A stretch of 64,000 bases of DNA, from positions 285,619 to 349,618 of the forward strand of contig JAJTWR010000057.1 of the NCBI GenBank assembly GCA_021613335.1. Reading direction: 5' to 3'. Shown here in pieces: positions 12,144-21,656 of the stretch. Each line of letters starts with the position of its first letter. Position 1 is the first letter of the stretch. A program made the translations under genes and the position numbers. This DNA is from Whitmania pigra. Its lineage: Eukaryota; Annelida; Clitellata; Hirudinida; Haemopidae. A model generated the notes under the pieces. The model saw only the letters and a program-made list of their open reading frames with translations. It ran no database searches and had not been told where the DNA came from.

Positions 12144-14138
12144 TTACATGTCCATTCTTGGCTTATTACTTGCATGAAATGATTCATCTTCCAAAAGACC
12201 GAGTGGATCGCACACGTTGATGCTCTGAGGGAACGGTATGATGTAATTACCAGTGAACTCATCCTCACTACTGCGAAACCTTTTATGCTCCCTCAACAGG
12301 CTGTCAACTTCTCTTCCCAGACCAAAGGGATCAGCATTTGCTAATCTTCTGCGATTTTGGAAGGCAGGCGGAATTTGAACATTGTTCTGGGAAGAAAGCG
12401 GAAGGGGCAAAGGACGGATCTGAGGTTTAGTCGGGGGTAATTTCTTGGTGTTCAATTTAACAGCATTAGATGGTTTCTTGAGCTTCGTGATATCAAATCG
12501 TTGAAAGTCAATAATATGATAAAGACTTTCTTTTGTAACGGGGTTTTTAATGCACTTCATAATCGACTGAGCAGTTTGAACCCTGTTAGGGTGAGATTTG
12601 TCAGTCCTCTCCCTCACGAATTTCCATACTCGTTTGCCAAAATCCCACGAGCATTCGATTATCTTATTGTTGTACTGCCTCAGATCCGGAGTCACCTCGA
12701 TAGTTGCAAATGAAGGTCGGAAGCCACCGACCATCAAATAACCAACAGAACTATTGATCTGACTTGAATCTATAATTAGTTTGAAGTCGACGGTGTTCTG
12801 CTCAGGAGGTTTCCACTTCAAGACTTCGTTACACTGACCAAACTTGTAGACGTCATCGAGAGGCTGAAAAATAAGACCGTCTGTTTCGTGCAGTAACTTC
12901 TTACAAAAATCTCCGTCGAGTAGCTTTCTTGTCTGGCTCAGATCCCAAAATTGCTTAGGATACACTTCGAAAGGCTCTTTGCTTTTATCCAGCAAGCCCT
13001 TTTCCATTTGATTTTTCCTTGGCTGATCAATTTCAAGTGAAATGCATTTAAGTCGGATATCAAAATTAGTCTTGCATACTTCCTGCCCTTCAAATCTTAT
13101 AATGTCGTACACAAGATATCTACCCATCATACTTTGTGGATACCGATCAATGACCATTTCTCCATCTAAAAGCGTATCTGTGATATGTTCGTTTGGTACC
13201 TTTCTTCTAGGAAATGTCATGTTGTTGACTCTATAGACAGCAAGATCTCTGTCCAGCATGAAAATCTCATTATTCCCTTTGATTAGCATCAAGTATCTTT
13301 GTCCATCGGCTTTCCATGTAACTCTGTAATTTTTCGCTGTCAACATTTTGATGTTTTCGACGTCCATGGTTACAGGCTGCGAACCTGGAAAGCGACGGTC
13401 TTTCCACCCGCAGATGTTCATCACTAGTGACTGAATTTCCTCAACTAACTTAATGTCATTTACATTGTCAACATTTTGAATTAAGCCATCCATAAATTTT
13501 GTTTTCTTCAGCTTATTTGCTTTATCTCCTTCGAAGACTTCATTTTCTTTGTACCAGTCAGGTAATTGTGGTTTAACGAATTTTTGAATGCCTTCTCCAT
13601 ACCTTGTGAATAACTCAGTGAGATACTCTTCTTTATAAATACCTGGAGATCTAGCGTTTGCAAACATATTTACAGATGTTTGGAGGTCAATATTCATGAC
13701 ATTAAAAAGGTAAGATACTATCATGAAGCCGGATCTGTTGAAACCATGCGTGCAGTGGACGCAAATTATTTTCTGCGGATTATCGTTGATGAAACTGACA
13801 ACCTCGTGTATGAATTCGTTTACTTTTTTCTGCGCCGGAAATTCTTCGATTCCCTTGCAGACTATTTTGACATGGCGGCAATCATCTTGTTCAACTTCCT
13901 TCCTGTCGTATAAATCATCCGAATTGGTCAAGTCAACGACCATGCCAATCTTACGGCTGTAGTCTAATTGCACTGATCCACTGAGCATCTTCCAATTGAA
14001 TCGATTTTCTTCAGGAATATCGGAAGCATATCTCTCGTCAAGGATCGTCTTGCATGCGATAAATGTGTTGGCGATTAGGGAACTTCTCCTAGGGCAATGC
14101 GTCCACATGAGAGGGACTTTAAGCTCTTGACTGCTCAT
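12144..14138 (-). CDS. RNGTT-like: mRNA capping enzyme (triphosphatase + guanylyltransferase), copy 1, single-exon CDS
   Basis: This is a bifunctional nuclear enzyme of 664 residues that removes the gamma phosphate from nascent mRNA and transfers GMP. The N-terminal cysteine-phosphatase domain has HCTHGFNRSG (Cys129, Arg135). The guanylyltransferase domain has motif I KADG (Lys276, the GMP acceptor), motif III LLDGEM, IIIa YDII, IV DGLIFQP, V LKWKPP and VI RTDKSHP. The whole metazoan fusion is therefore present and all catalytic residues seen are intact. Its C-terminal tail is longer than in human RNGTT (597 residues). The first ATG is at 14138; the open frame extends upstream only through a GTG. 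A TATA-like box lies 60 nt upstream and AATAAA about 43 nt downstream. The coding region has no introns, while neighbouring genes have 15-16 exons. It lies head-to-tail with two paralogues, closest to copy 3. Confidence 0.95.
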   Translation of the reverse strand: MSSQELKVPLMWTHCPRRSSLIANTFIACKTILDERYASDIPEENRFNWKMLSGSVQLDYSRKIGMVVDLTNSDDLYDRKEVEQDDCRHVKIVCKGIEEFPAQKKVNEFIHEVVSFINDNPQKIICVHCTHGFNRSGFMIVSYLFNVMNIDLQTSVNMFANARSPGIYKEEYLTELFTRYGEGIQKFVKPQLPDWYKENEVFEGDKANKLKKTKFMDGLIQNVDNVNDIKLVEEIQSLVMNICGWKDRRFPGSQPVTMDVENIKMLTAKNYRVTWKADGQRYLMLIKGNNEIFMLDRDLAVYRVNNMTFPRRKVPNEHITDTLLDGEMVIDRYPQSMMGRYLVYDIIRFEGQEVCKTNFDIRLKCISLEIDQPRKNQMEKGLLDKSKEPFEVYPKQFWDLSQTRKLLDGDFCKKLLHETDGLIFQPLDDVYKFGQCNEVLKWKPPEQNTVDFKLIIDSSQINSSVGYLMVGGFRPSFATIEVTPDLRQYNNKIIECSWDFGKRVWKFVRERTDKSHPNRVQTAQSIMKCIKNPVTKESLYHIIDFQRFDITKLKKPSNAVKLNTKKLPPTKPQIRPLPLPLSSQNNVQIPPAFQNRRRLANADPFGLGREVDSLLREHKRFRSSEDEFTGNYIIPFPQSINVCDPLGLLEDESFHASNKPRMDM

Positions 14139-14197
14139 AATTAAACACGATTGCACAAAATATTCTGTAATCCTTTGCTAGCAACTAAATTTGGCAG

Positions 14198-14205
14198 TTT
14201 ATATA
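14198..14205 (-). promoter_or_regulatory. TATA-like box of capping gene copy 1
   Basis: TATATAAA on the minus strand, 60 nt upstream of the ATG at 14138. It would place transcription start about 25-30 nt downstream and leave a short 5' UTR without an intron. Confidence 0.5.
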
Positions 14206-15969
14206 TGCAGAAACCGGTAGAATTGATGCCTGTGTTAGCGAGCCTATCTCACGTGATGTAATGTCACTGTGAAAAGGGTATATATTAAGTAACCGAACTT
14301 GTAGTTTATTAATAAAAAAGATTTCAATAGCTACTAGATAAGCGAATTTTAAATATATTTATACTAATTTACAAAAATTACAAATAATTTTGATTATTTT
14401 ATATTATTGCGCATTGTGACATAATAACATTTTAATAATTAATGTTTGAAGATAATCTAACATTTATTTCATTTATTTATTTTTAAATCCGGCTAACTGC
14501 CCATTCCTACTTGTAACAGCCATTTCTACAGTAATCGAACATCGAAACAAAGCCGAGTTTATCATCGATGCAGATAGTTAAGAATGTGGAAATGCAGATT
14601 ATGCTAATCTGGAATCATAAACTTAAGCAAAAGTTTGGACGACAGATGGTCGCTGGTATAGTATCCTTTAAAATAGATCTCGTTGATTTTAATTGCTTGA
14701 AGATAATTAGAATTGCTTGAAAAATCTAATTTCAATAATATTTTAAGTGGCATAAAAAGATAGACCATTCTACCGTTACATTGCTCACAGCTTTAGATTA
14801 AAGTCCAGTTTCATATTAAATTTATACAAGTAACTTATTTACGAGTAAGTTTTGCCAAATATGTATAAACCAGTTCTGTAACTGAAGAATACAGAATGTT
14901 GTTTAGTTTCACTTTCCTTCCCAGAAAAAAAATTACATAACTTATAATTTCCGGAAACAATCATGAACTAACAATTTTCATATCCACTTTTACAACGGTC
15001 ATGTCTCCGGTGCTTCATCCACTATCCTCCTGTTTAGGAGTCCGGCTTCACGACAATGTCCTTTCTTTGAAATATCATACAATTCAAAACGTTGTTAACT
15101 AAGTTTCTGTAATCTAAATCTTCAAACTCTGTTGCACCACAGGGGTGATCTACGAAATTTGTAGAGGACAATAAGCAAAAGGAGCAATGAGATCACCGTT
15201 CACTTCCAAAGATTATAAAATGAAAGAAACGTGTTTAAAAAGCAATAATTACATTTAAAATTTTAAAAGATAGTAATAAAATTTTAAATTTTAAGATAGT
15301 AATAAAATTATTTTAAATTTTTGCAATTACGGTTTGTTTCACCATATTTTATTTATTTTATTTGGTTTAACTTAAAATTTTCTGGCTATCCGACTATTTA
15401 AGAGGTAGGGCAGACAAGGATAGTAACAAAGCTAATACAATTTAGTTTAAAACAAAAAATAAAGCATTGTACTAGAATTAACTAACTTATCAAATCTTAA
15501 GTAAATAGCATTAAATTATTGCGATATATCCGAAACATTCATAAGTATCGATCTTGTTCAAATTTGAAATTGAATATAAGAGAGAAAGCAAAAAATATAA
15601 TACTAATATTTAATTGTGCGCAAGAGAAAGAGATCTGACAAATCTGCAAAAAGAAAATAAGTATTTTCAAAACTGAAAATAGATACTGGCAAATCTTGTG
15701 GCTTTATTTTGGAACCAGGTGAAAATTACTTTAATTACTTAATATATTATCTTATTGGGGGCGTTATATTTAATAACTAATTGACAAAATGAGTTAGACG
15801 TCTCTAGGCACAGAGTCCCATAAATTAACTATTATTGCCGTTAATATTATTACACTGATAAATGTATCCCATTCCCATTCAAAGTATGAATATGTAAATA
15901 TTGAAAAATGCATTGTATAATAATTTATTAAAACCACGATTATCAACAAATCATTTACATAAATCAGAA
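14206..15969. other. Spacer between capping copies 1 and 2
   Basis: AT-rich, with no open frame or residual capping-enzyme sequence that I could recognise. It should contain the promoter of copy 1 and the 3' end of copy 2. Confidence 0.5.
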
Positions 15970-17229
15970 TCAGTGAATGTGCCTTGGTTTCTTATGAAGA
16001 GGCAGTAGGCCTGTTTCGTCTAGAGGACTACAATCACGCTCCGTCAAAGAGCGTTTCAAGAAGTTTCCTTCGTGAAATTTTAAGACATTAGCCATTTTCC
16101 AAGAAGTTATGTCAGATATACTGAAAGGTTCTTTGACTTTATCCAACAGACCCTTCTGAAATTGAATATTCCTGGGGTCAATGATTTCGCGAACGATGCA
16201 AGAATTTCGGTTGTGAATAGATGTGGTAAACATTTCACGACCTTCAAATGTTATAATGTCGTGCACCAGAAAGCGACCTCTCCTAGATCCTGGATCAATG
16301 ACCATTTCTCCATCCAACAGAGTTTCAGCGATGTGTTCGTCTAATGTCTTTCTCCTTGGAAATGTCATGTTATTGACTGAGTAAACATTAAAATACCTAT
16401 CGATCGTAAATATTTCATTCTTACCTCTGATTAACATCAAGTGCCTGAGGTGATGAGAGTTCGGAATACGTCGGTCTTTCCATCCACAAGCGTTGCTGAT
16501 GTAAGACTGAACCTGTCGCACTGTCTGTAAATCATTGAGGTAGTCCACATTTGGAATCATCCCATTCATGAAGTGAATTTCTCTTTTTGGTCTTCTTGCG
16601 ACGGACTCGTCATCTTTGCACCAGTCAGGCAACTGAGGTGTCACGAACACGTGCGTGCCATCACCGTACCTCAGAGATAAATCGGCCAGGTAGTCTTCTT
16701 TGTAAATGCCAGGAGGTCTGACACTTGCGAACATGTTTGCAGACGTTTGAACGTCGAATTTCATGACAGTACAGAGAAAGGAAATTATCATGAAACCCGA
16801 CCTGTTGAAACCGTGAGTACAGTGGACGCAAATCATTTTCTGGGGGAAATCATGCATAAAAGTTTGAATAACTTGGATGAATTCATTTACAGCTTCTAGA
16901 GAGGGACGCTCCTCGTATCCCTTGCAGGCAATTTTAACGCAACGACACCCATCTCTTTCAAGTTCCTTCTTGTCATAAAAACGATCCGTATAAGTCAAGT
17001 CAATCACTAGGCCGATATTTCGATTGTAAGTGGATCGAACTGATTCGCTGAGCATCTTCCAGTTGAAACGCTTTTCTTCAGAGATCTGGCTGTCGTATCG
17101 ATCATCAAGAATCGTCTTGTGCACGATGATCTTGTCGGCAATAAGTTTACTCTTTCTCGGACATTTCAGCCATTTATGAGGCAGTTTTAGCGATTGAAAA
17201 TTTACAGGTGCGGATTCTTGCTTCAACAT
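15970..17229 (-). CDS. RNGTT-like: Degenerate capping-enzyme paralogue, copy 2: triphosphatase kept, guanylyltransferase lost
   Basis: 419 residues if started at the ATG at 17229; an in-frame ATG at 17295 would add 22. A TATA-like box at 17319-17325 is too close for the upstream ATG and favours 17229. The triphosphatase domain is intact in its signature (HCTHGFNRSG, Cys137), and so are the ENRFNWK-like region (EEKRFNWKML) and the PGIYKEDYL element. The guanylyltransferase part carries an in-frame deletion of about 27 residues between CGWKDRR and HLMLIRG. This removes motif I (KADG) with the GMP-acceptor lysine. Motifs III (LLDGEM) and IIIa (VHDII) remain. Motifs IV, V, VI and the OB fold are missing; the tail resembles the extreme C-terminus of the other copies. 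It cannot be a capping guanylyltransferase. It may be an RNA 5'-triphosphatase-only protein or a pseudogene with an open frame. Confidence 0.9.
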   Translation of the reverse strand: MLKQESAPVNFQSLKLPHKWLKCPRKSKLIADKIIVHKTILDDRYDSQISEEKRFNWKMLSESVRSTYNRNIGLVIDLTYTDRFYDKKELERDGCRCVKIACKGYEERPSLEAVNEFIQVIQTFMHDFPQKMICVHCTHGFNRSGFMIISFLCTVMKFDVQTSANMFASVRPPGIYKEDYLADLSLRYGDGTHVFVTPQLPDWCKDDESVARRPKREIHFMNGMIPNVDYLNDLQTVRQVQSYISNACGWKDRRIPNSHHLRHLMLIRGKNEIFTIDRYFNVYSVNNMTFPRRKTLDEHIAETLLDGEMVIDPGSRRGRFLVHDIITFEGREMFTTSIHNRNSCIVREIIDPRNIQFQKGLLDKVKEPFSISDITSWKMANVLKFHEGNFLKRSLTERDCSPLDETGLLPLHKKPRHIH

Positions 17230-17318
17230 TGCATGTAGAAAAATGTGCTCGATGTTTTTTCGATTAATAATTACCTCAACCCAGTGGAGTATCATGTGAA
17301 AGAATGAAAATAGACTGG

Positions 17319-17325
17319 TTATATA
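17319..17325 (-). promoter_or_regulatory. TATA-like box of capping copy 2
   Basis: TATATAA on the minus strand, 90 nt before the ATG at 17229 and 24 nt before the ATG at 17295. The spacing supports the downstream start. Confidence 0.4.
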
Positions 17326-18036
17326 ATTGTGTACTAAATGTTTAAAAATTTATTGATCATAAACTCAATTTAATCAGGTCTATTTACGCGGGCCATTTTA
17401 CGTAATAAAAGATCATATAATTTATAATTATATATTGCTTTTGCAAATGTCTACATATGATACAAAAGATTCTCGATCAAATGTCTGTAATAAATAATGC
17501 TGAAAAAATATGTCATCATAACTTCTGTCGCCAAATGGTAATGGATTTTTTTTTTGTTTTCATTCTCTGCTGGGCAAATTTTGGAACAAGAATTTATCAA
17601 ATTTGGCTTCAGCACGATTAAGATATTCAAGACAAAACAAAAACATTTATGTACAATGGTCTATTGCTAAATTCATTAAGAAGCTGACTTCAGCTTAGTT
17701 GATTTAAAAAGATTTAAAAAGAAATAACCTTATTTATTATTATCTTAATAAAATCATAAAACAAGAGTGCCAGATTAAAGGCACTCCTTGAATTATGGAC
17801 TCAGTTAACTAGCAGCATCTTCATGCTTTAAAATCGTGGTGTTAGTTAGCCATCAGTTCATCCGCATTTGACATCATTTATAAATTGGATTCGATTCCGT
17901 TATCCAAATTAATACTCGGATCTTTGGTGTGTAACATCATAAAAACATTCGACATCCATTGTCTTTCAGGTCTCTCCAAAAGAACTTCGAATAGAAAAGA
18001 TAGTGCCGGACTGAGCTAATCTCAGCGGCAAGATCA
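17326..18036. other. Spacer between capping copies 2 and 3
   Basis: AT-rich sequence without a recognisable gene. It should hold the 3' UTR of copy 3 on the minus strand. Confidence 0.5.
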
Positions 18037-19998
18037 TTAATCGTCCATTTTCAACTTCTTTTTTGGTTGAGTTGTCTCAAAAGAATCGTCTTGAAGACCG
18101 AGAGGATCATGTGAATCGATTAGTTCAGTAAATATTGGGATGTAATAATCCTCACGAGCTGGTGTTTGCATTTCATTCGGCGAATTAAAACTTTGGAGCA
18201 AGGACTCAACCTCACTACACAGGCAAAAAGGATCTGAATTCATTAACCTTTTACTGCCTCCTGAGGTGGCAACAGGAGAATGATCAGTTGATAAGAAATC
18301 TTTGGATTGATTTCCGGCGCTTGATTTGGAGCTGGAATTGAACTCGAACTTTTGCGTTTCGATAACGTTGTACAGCAACTCTTTTGTGATGGGGTTTTTA
18401 ATAGATCTCATAATGGACTGTACCGTTGAGATTTTGTTAGGGTAAGACTTATCAGTCCTCTCCCTCATGAATTTCCACACTTTTTTGCCAAAATCCCACG
18501 AGCATTCGATTATCTTGTTGTTGTACTGACTCAGTTGTGGAGTCACCTCGATAGTTGCAAATGAAGGTTTGAAGCCACCGACCATCAAATAACCAACAGA
18601 ACTGTTGCTCTTACTCGAATCAATAATTAATTTGAAATCGACGGTGTTGAGCTCAGGAGGTTTCCACTTCAAGACTTCGTTACACTGACCAAACTTGTAG
18701 ACGTCATCGAGAGGCTGAAAGATAAGACCGTCTGTTTCGTGCAATAAATTCTTAGAGAAACTGCCATCGAGTAACTTTCGTGATTGTTTCGGATCCCAAA
18801 AGGGTTTAGAATACACCTCGAAAGGCTCTTTGCGTTTATCCAGCAATCCTTTTTCCATTTGATTTTTCCTCGGTTGGTCAATTTCAAGTGAAATGCATTT
18901 AAGTCGGATATCAAAATTGGTCTTGCATACTTCCTGTCCTTCAAACCTTATAATGTCGTACACAAGATATCTACCCATTAAGCATTGGGGATACTTATCA
19001 ATGACCATTTCTCCATCTAAAAGAGTATCTGTGATGTGCTCATTCGGGGCCTTTCTTCTGGGAAATGTTATGTTGTTGACTCTATACACAGCCAGATCTC
19101 TGTCCAACATGAAAATCTCATTATTCCCTCTGATTAGCATCAAGTATCTTTGTCCATCGGCTTTCCATGTAACTCTGTAATTTTTCGTCGTCAACATTTT
19201 GATGTTTTCAACATTCATGCCTACAGGCTGCGAACCTGGAAAACGACAGTCGTTCCACCCGCAGATTTTGATAACTATTGATTGAATTTTTTTGACCAAC
19301 TTAATGTCTGTTATATTGTCAACGTTTGGAATCATGCCATCCATGAATTTAGTTTTTTTCAATTTAATATAATTGTTTCTGTGTCTCCCTGCGAATTGCT
19401 TATCTCCTTTGTGCCAATCAGGCAGCTGTGGTTTAACGAAATTTTGAGTATTGTTTCCATATCTTATGGATAACTCATTGAGATACTCTTCTTTATAAAT
19501 ACCTGGATATCTAGCCTTTGCGAACATATTTACAGATGTTTGGAGGTCAATATTCATTACATTAAAAAGGTAAGACACTATCATGAAGCCGGATCTGTTG
19601 AAACCGTGTGTGCAATGGACGCATATTATTTTCTGCGGATTATCATTAGTGAAACCGAGAACCACGTGTATAAATTCGTTTACTGTTTTCTGGTTTGGAC
19701 TTTCTTCAAATCCCTTACACGCTATTTTAACATGACGGCATCCGTCGCTCTCGATTTCCTTGATATCGTAGAAGCGATCTGTATTGGTAAGGTCGATCAC
19801 CATGCCAATTGTGCGATTGATACTAGACTGAACTGACCTATTAAGCATTTTCCAGTTGAAACGATTTTCTTCAGGAATCTCGGCATCGTAATTCTCGTCA
19901 AGCATCGTCTTGCACACGATGAACGCATTGGCAATCAGTGAACTTTTCCTTGGACAATTCATCCAGTTATGGGGAATCGAGTATTTGCTATTTTGCAT
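18037..19998 (-). CDS. RNGTT-like: mRNA capping enzyme, copy 3, single-exon CDS
   Basis: 653 residues, colinear with copy 1 from the N-terminal PHNWMNCPRKS to the C-terminal DPLGL motif. The triphosphatase signature HCTHGFNRSG (Cys129) and guanylyltransferase motifs I (KADG, Lys279), III (LLDGEM), IIIa (YDII), IV (DGLIFQP), V (LKWKPP) and VI (RTDKSYP) are all present, so it should be catalytically competent. The first ATG is at 19998; the frame stays open upstream only to a GTG. A splice acceptor (gaaaCAG) ends 3 nt before this ATG, and a good donor (GAA|GTAAGT) lies at 20162/20161. A 160-bp 5' UTR intron is therefore likely, which copy 1 does not show. A TATA-like run lies further upstream near 20236-20246. 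Divergence from copy 1 is moderate and spread along the protein, which suggests an old duplication. Confidence 0.94.
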   Translation of the reverse strand: MQNSKYSIPHNWMNCPRKSSLIANAFIVCKTMLDENYDAEIPEENRFNWKMLNRSVQSSINRTIGMVIDLTNTDRFYDIKEIESDGCRHVKIACKGFEESPNQKTVNEFIHVVLGFTNDNPQKIICVHCTHGFNRSGFMIVSYLFNVMNIDLQTSVNMFAKARYPGIYKEEYLNELSIRYGNNTQNFVKPQLPDWHKGDKQFAGRHRNNYIKLKKTKFMDGMIPNVDNITDIKLVKKIQSIVIKICGWNDCRFPGSQPVGMNVENIKMLTTKNYRVTWKADGQRYLMLIRGNNEIFMLDRDLAVYRVNNITFPRRKAPNEHITDTLLDGEMVIDKYPQCLMGRYLVYDIIRFEGQEVCKTNFDIRLKCISLEIDQPRKNQMEKGLLDKRKEPFEVYSKPFWDPKQSRKLLDGSFSKNLLHETDGLIFQPLDDVYKFGQCNEVLKWKPPELNTVDFKLIIDSSKSNSSVGYLMVGGFKPSFATIEVTPQLSQYNNKIIECSWDFGKKVWKFMRERTDKSYPNKISTVQSIMRSIKNPITKELLYNVIETQKFEFNSSSKSSAGNQSKDFLSTDHSPVATSGGSKRLMNSDPFCLCSEVESLLQSFNSPNEMQTPAREDYYIPIFTELIDSHDPLGLQDDSFETTQPKKKLKMDD

Positions 19999-20001
19999 GA
20001 T

Positions 20002-20161
20002 CTGTTTCACGGAAGAATTGTGATAATGTTAGCTAACACTTCATCTCCAGTCGTTTCCATAATTACATTGTCGTTATGTGACTTAGAAATTAATTATTAA
20101 AAGGTAGCTTCTATAATCTGTTATAATTAATTAAGTAAATTATTCATAATAATAAACTTAC
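20002..20161 (-). other. Predicted 5' UTR intron of capping copy 3
   Basis: The donor GAA|GTAAGT and the acceptor CAG|ATC-ATG frame a 160-bp interval directly upstream of the start codon. A TATATATA run at about 20238-20245 would give a transcription start around 20210 and a first exon of about 50 nt. Inferred from splice-site consensus only. Confidence 0.45.
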
Positions 20162-20245
20162 TTCGGTTATTGGGAGCCTGATATCCACTCAAAAATATAA
20201 CCGACACGACTAAAGCGAAATAATAAAAAAGAGACCATATATATA

Positions 20246-21416
20246 AAAGTAATTAATTTTTGCCAAATAAATTAAAACAGTTTTATTAGTCCATTTGAAG
20301 ACGATAATTGTCTAACTATCCTTTTCTAGCAACTCCGAGAAGCATCACTTAAAAGAAAACAATATTCCGTGTCGCCACATTCGCAGCCACCACCGCTACT
20401 ACCACACATGGCCCGCCATCTTCAGCCGCAGCTTCCTTATTAGGTTTATCTTCTTCACTCAGCCTGTCCTTAAAGCATTAACTTTGACAGAACCCACAAG
20501 AATTCGCATCGTTTACATTCCACATCCATCCGTCGAAGCAAGTTCAGTTTTATTAACTCAGAATCGAAGGATAGAATAAAATGTGCCAAAGCTAAAAGAG
20601 CAACCAAGAACTGTTTTTAAAATTGAAATGAAACGAAAAACTTTTGATCGGCACGTAATGCAATCTCGTCGAATTGAAATGGCGACAAATTTCAAACCAG
20701 CGAAAACAATCCTCGGCCAACCGGGGTACCATGCTGTCGGAGACTCGACCAAGGAGACATGGGTAGGCACCACAGGGCAGACCGAATTGACGAGTTAAGT
20801 CCGAAATTCGAAGACATGCTCGTTCAATCGAGTTATAACTCATTGTTCTCAAAGTTAAAAAAGCCAAGCCGATGACGCGAGGGGCGACAAAAAACGACAA
20901 CGAAAACTACAACAACGACAGCGGCGGCAACAAGAAGAAAACACTGACATGGAACGGATTCATTGTGGTCCAACGAAATACAAGCTAAGAAACGGCGGGA
21001 GGAATCGAAATCGTTATCATCACCGAACCACTCTTGACTCAAGTTGAAGATTCTCATCCATCCAGACACAAGGCTGAGGTATTCCTGCTGGTGATGAACA
21101 GCATCCTCCTCCGACAAGCTTAACTTCACACTCACTCCATCATCGTCATCATGTAGTCATCATCATCGTCATCGTCATCACATGAGAGATTGAAGGCAAC
21201 CTGAAGCTAACGGTTCAAAGCACAAAGTACGTTGAAGATGGATATTCGATGGAACTTGGTCACTATTATCCTCGTCGTCATCATCATCATCATCATCGTC
21301 ATCATCGTCGTCAGCAGCCCATTGAAAATGACAGAAAATACTCGCTAAAAACCAGCAACTCTTTGTTTCAGAATAAAATAAACAACTTCAACAACAATCA
21401 GCAAACCATCATAGTG

Positions 21417-21448
<32 letters not shown>

Positions 21449-21656
21449 TGCAATCATTTGTTTGAAGAGAACTAAACTAATGGCAGTTAATGAACTCGAA
21501 AACATCGCAAATTGAAGGACCAATCAGCATCGAACAAGATGTTACTGTGACAATCACATGTTTCCACAATATCAGGTAATCTCAATCAAGAACCGCCATG
21601 CAGACGATCGGCATTTTATCGGTTGCTCCTCTCGTCTGCTTATTTCTCCCTCTCTC
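20246..21656. other. Intergenic; probable 3' UTR region of the protein 4.1 gene
   Basis: No coding exon is recognised. Less AT-rich than its surroundings, with (CAT)n tracts at about 21278-21312 and 21417-21449. It follows the stop codon of the 4.1 gene on the minus strand, so at least its right part is likely transcribed as 3' UTR. Confidence 0.45.

Noticed and set aside
17230..17295. Upstream ATG of capping copy 2 adding 22 residues
   Set aside because: The added residues have no counterpart in the other copies, and the TATA-like box would put transcription start at about this ATG.
20010..20010. GTG as start codon of capping copy 3 (and a similar GTG at 14156 for copy 1)
   Set aside because: In a eukaryotic nuclear gene the first in-frame ATGs (19998 and 14138) fit the family N-terminus. 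The extra codons lie in UTR, and for copy 3 across a predicted splice acceptor.
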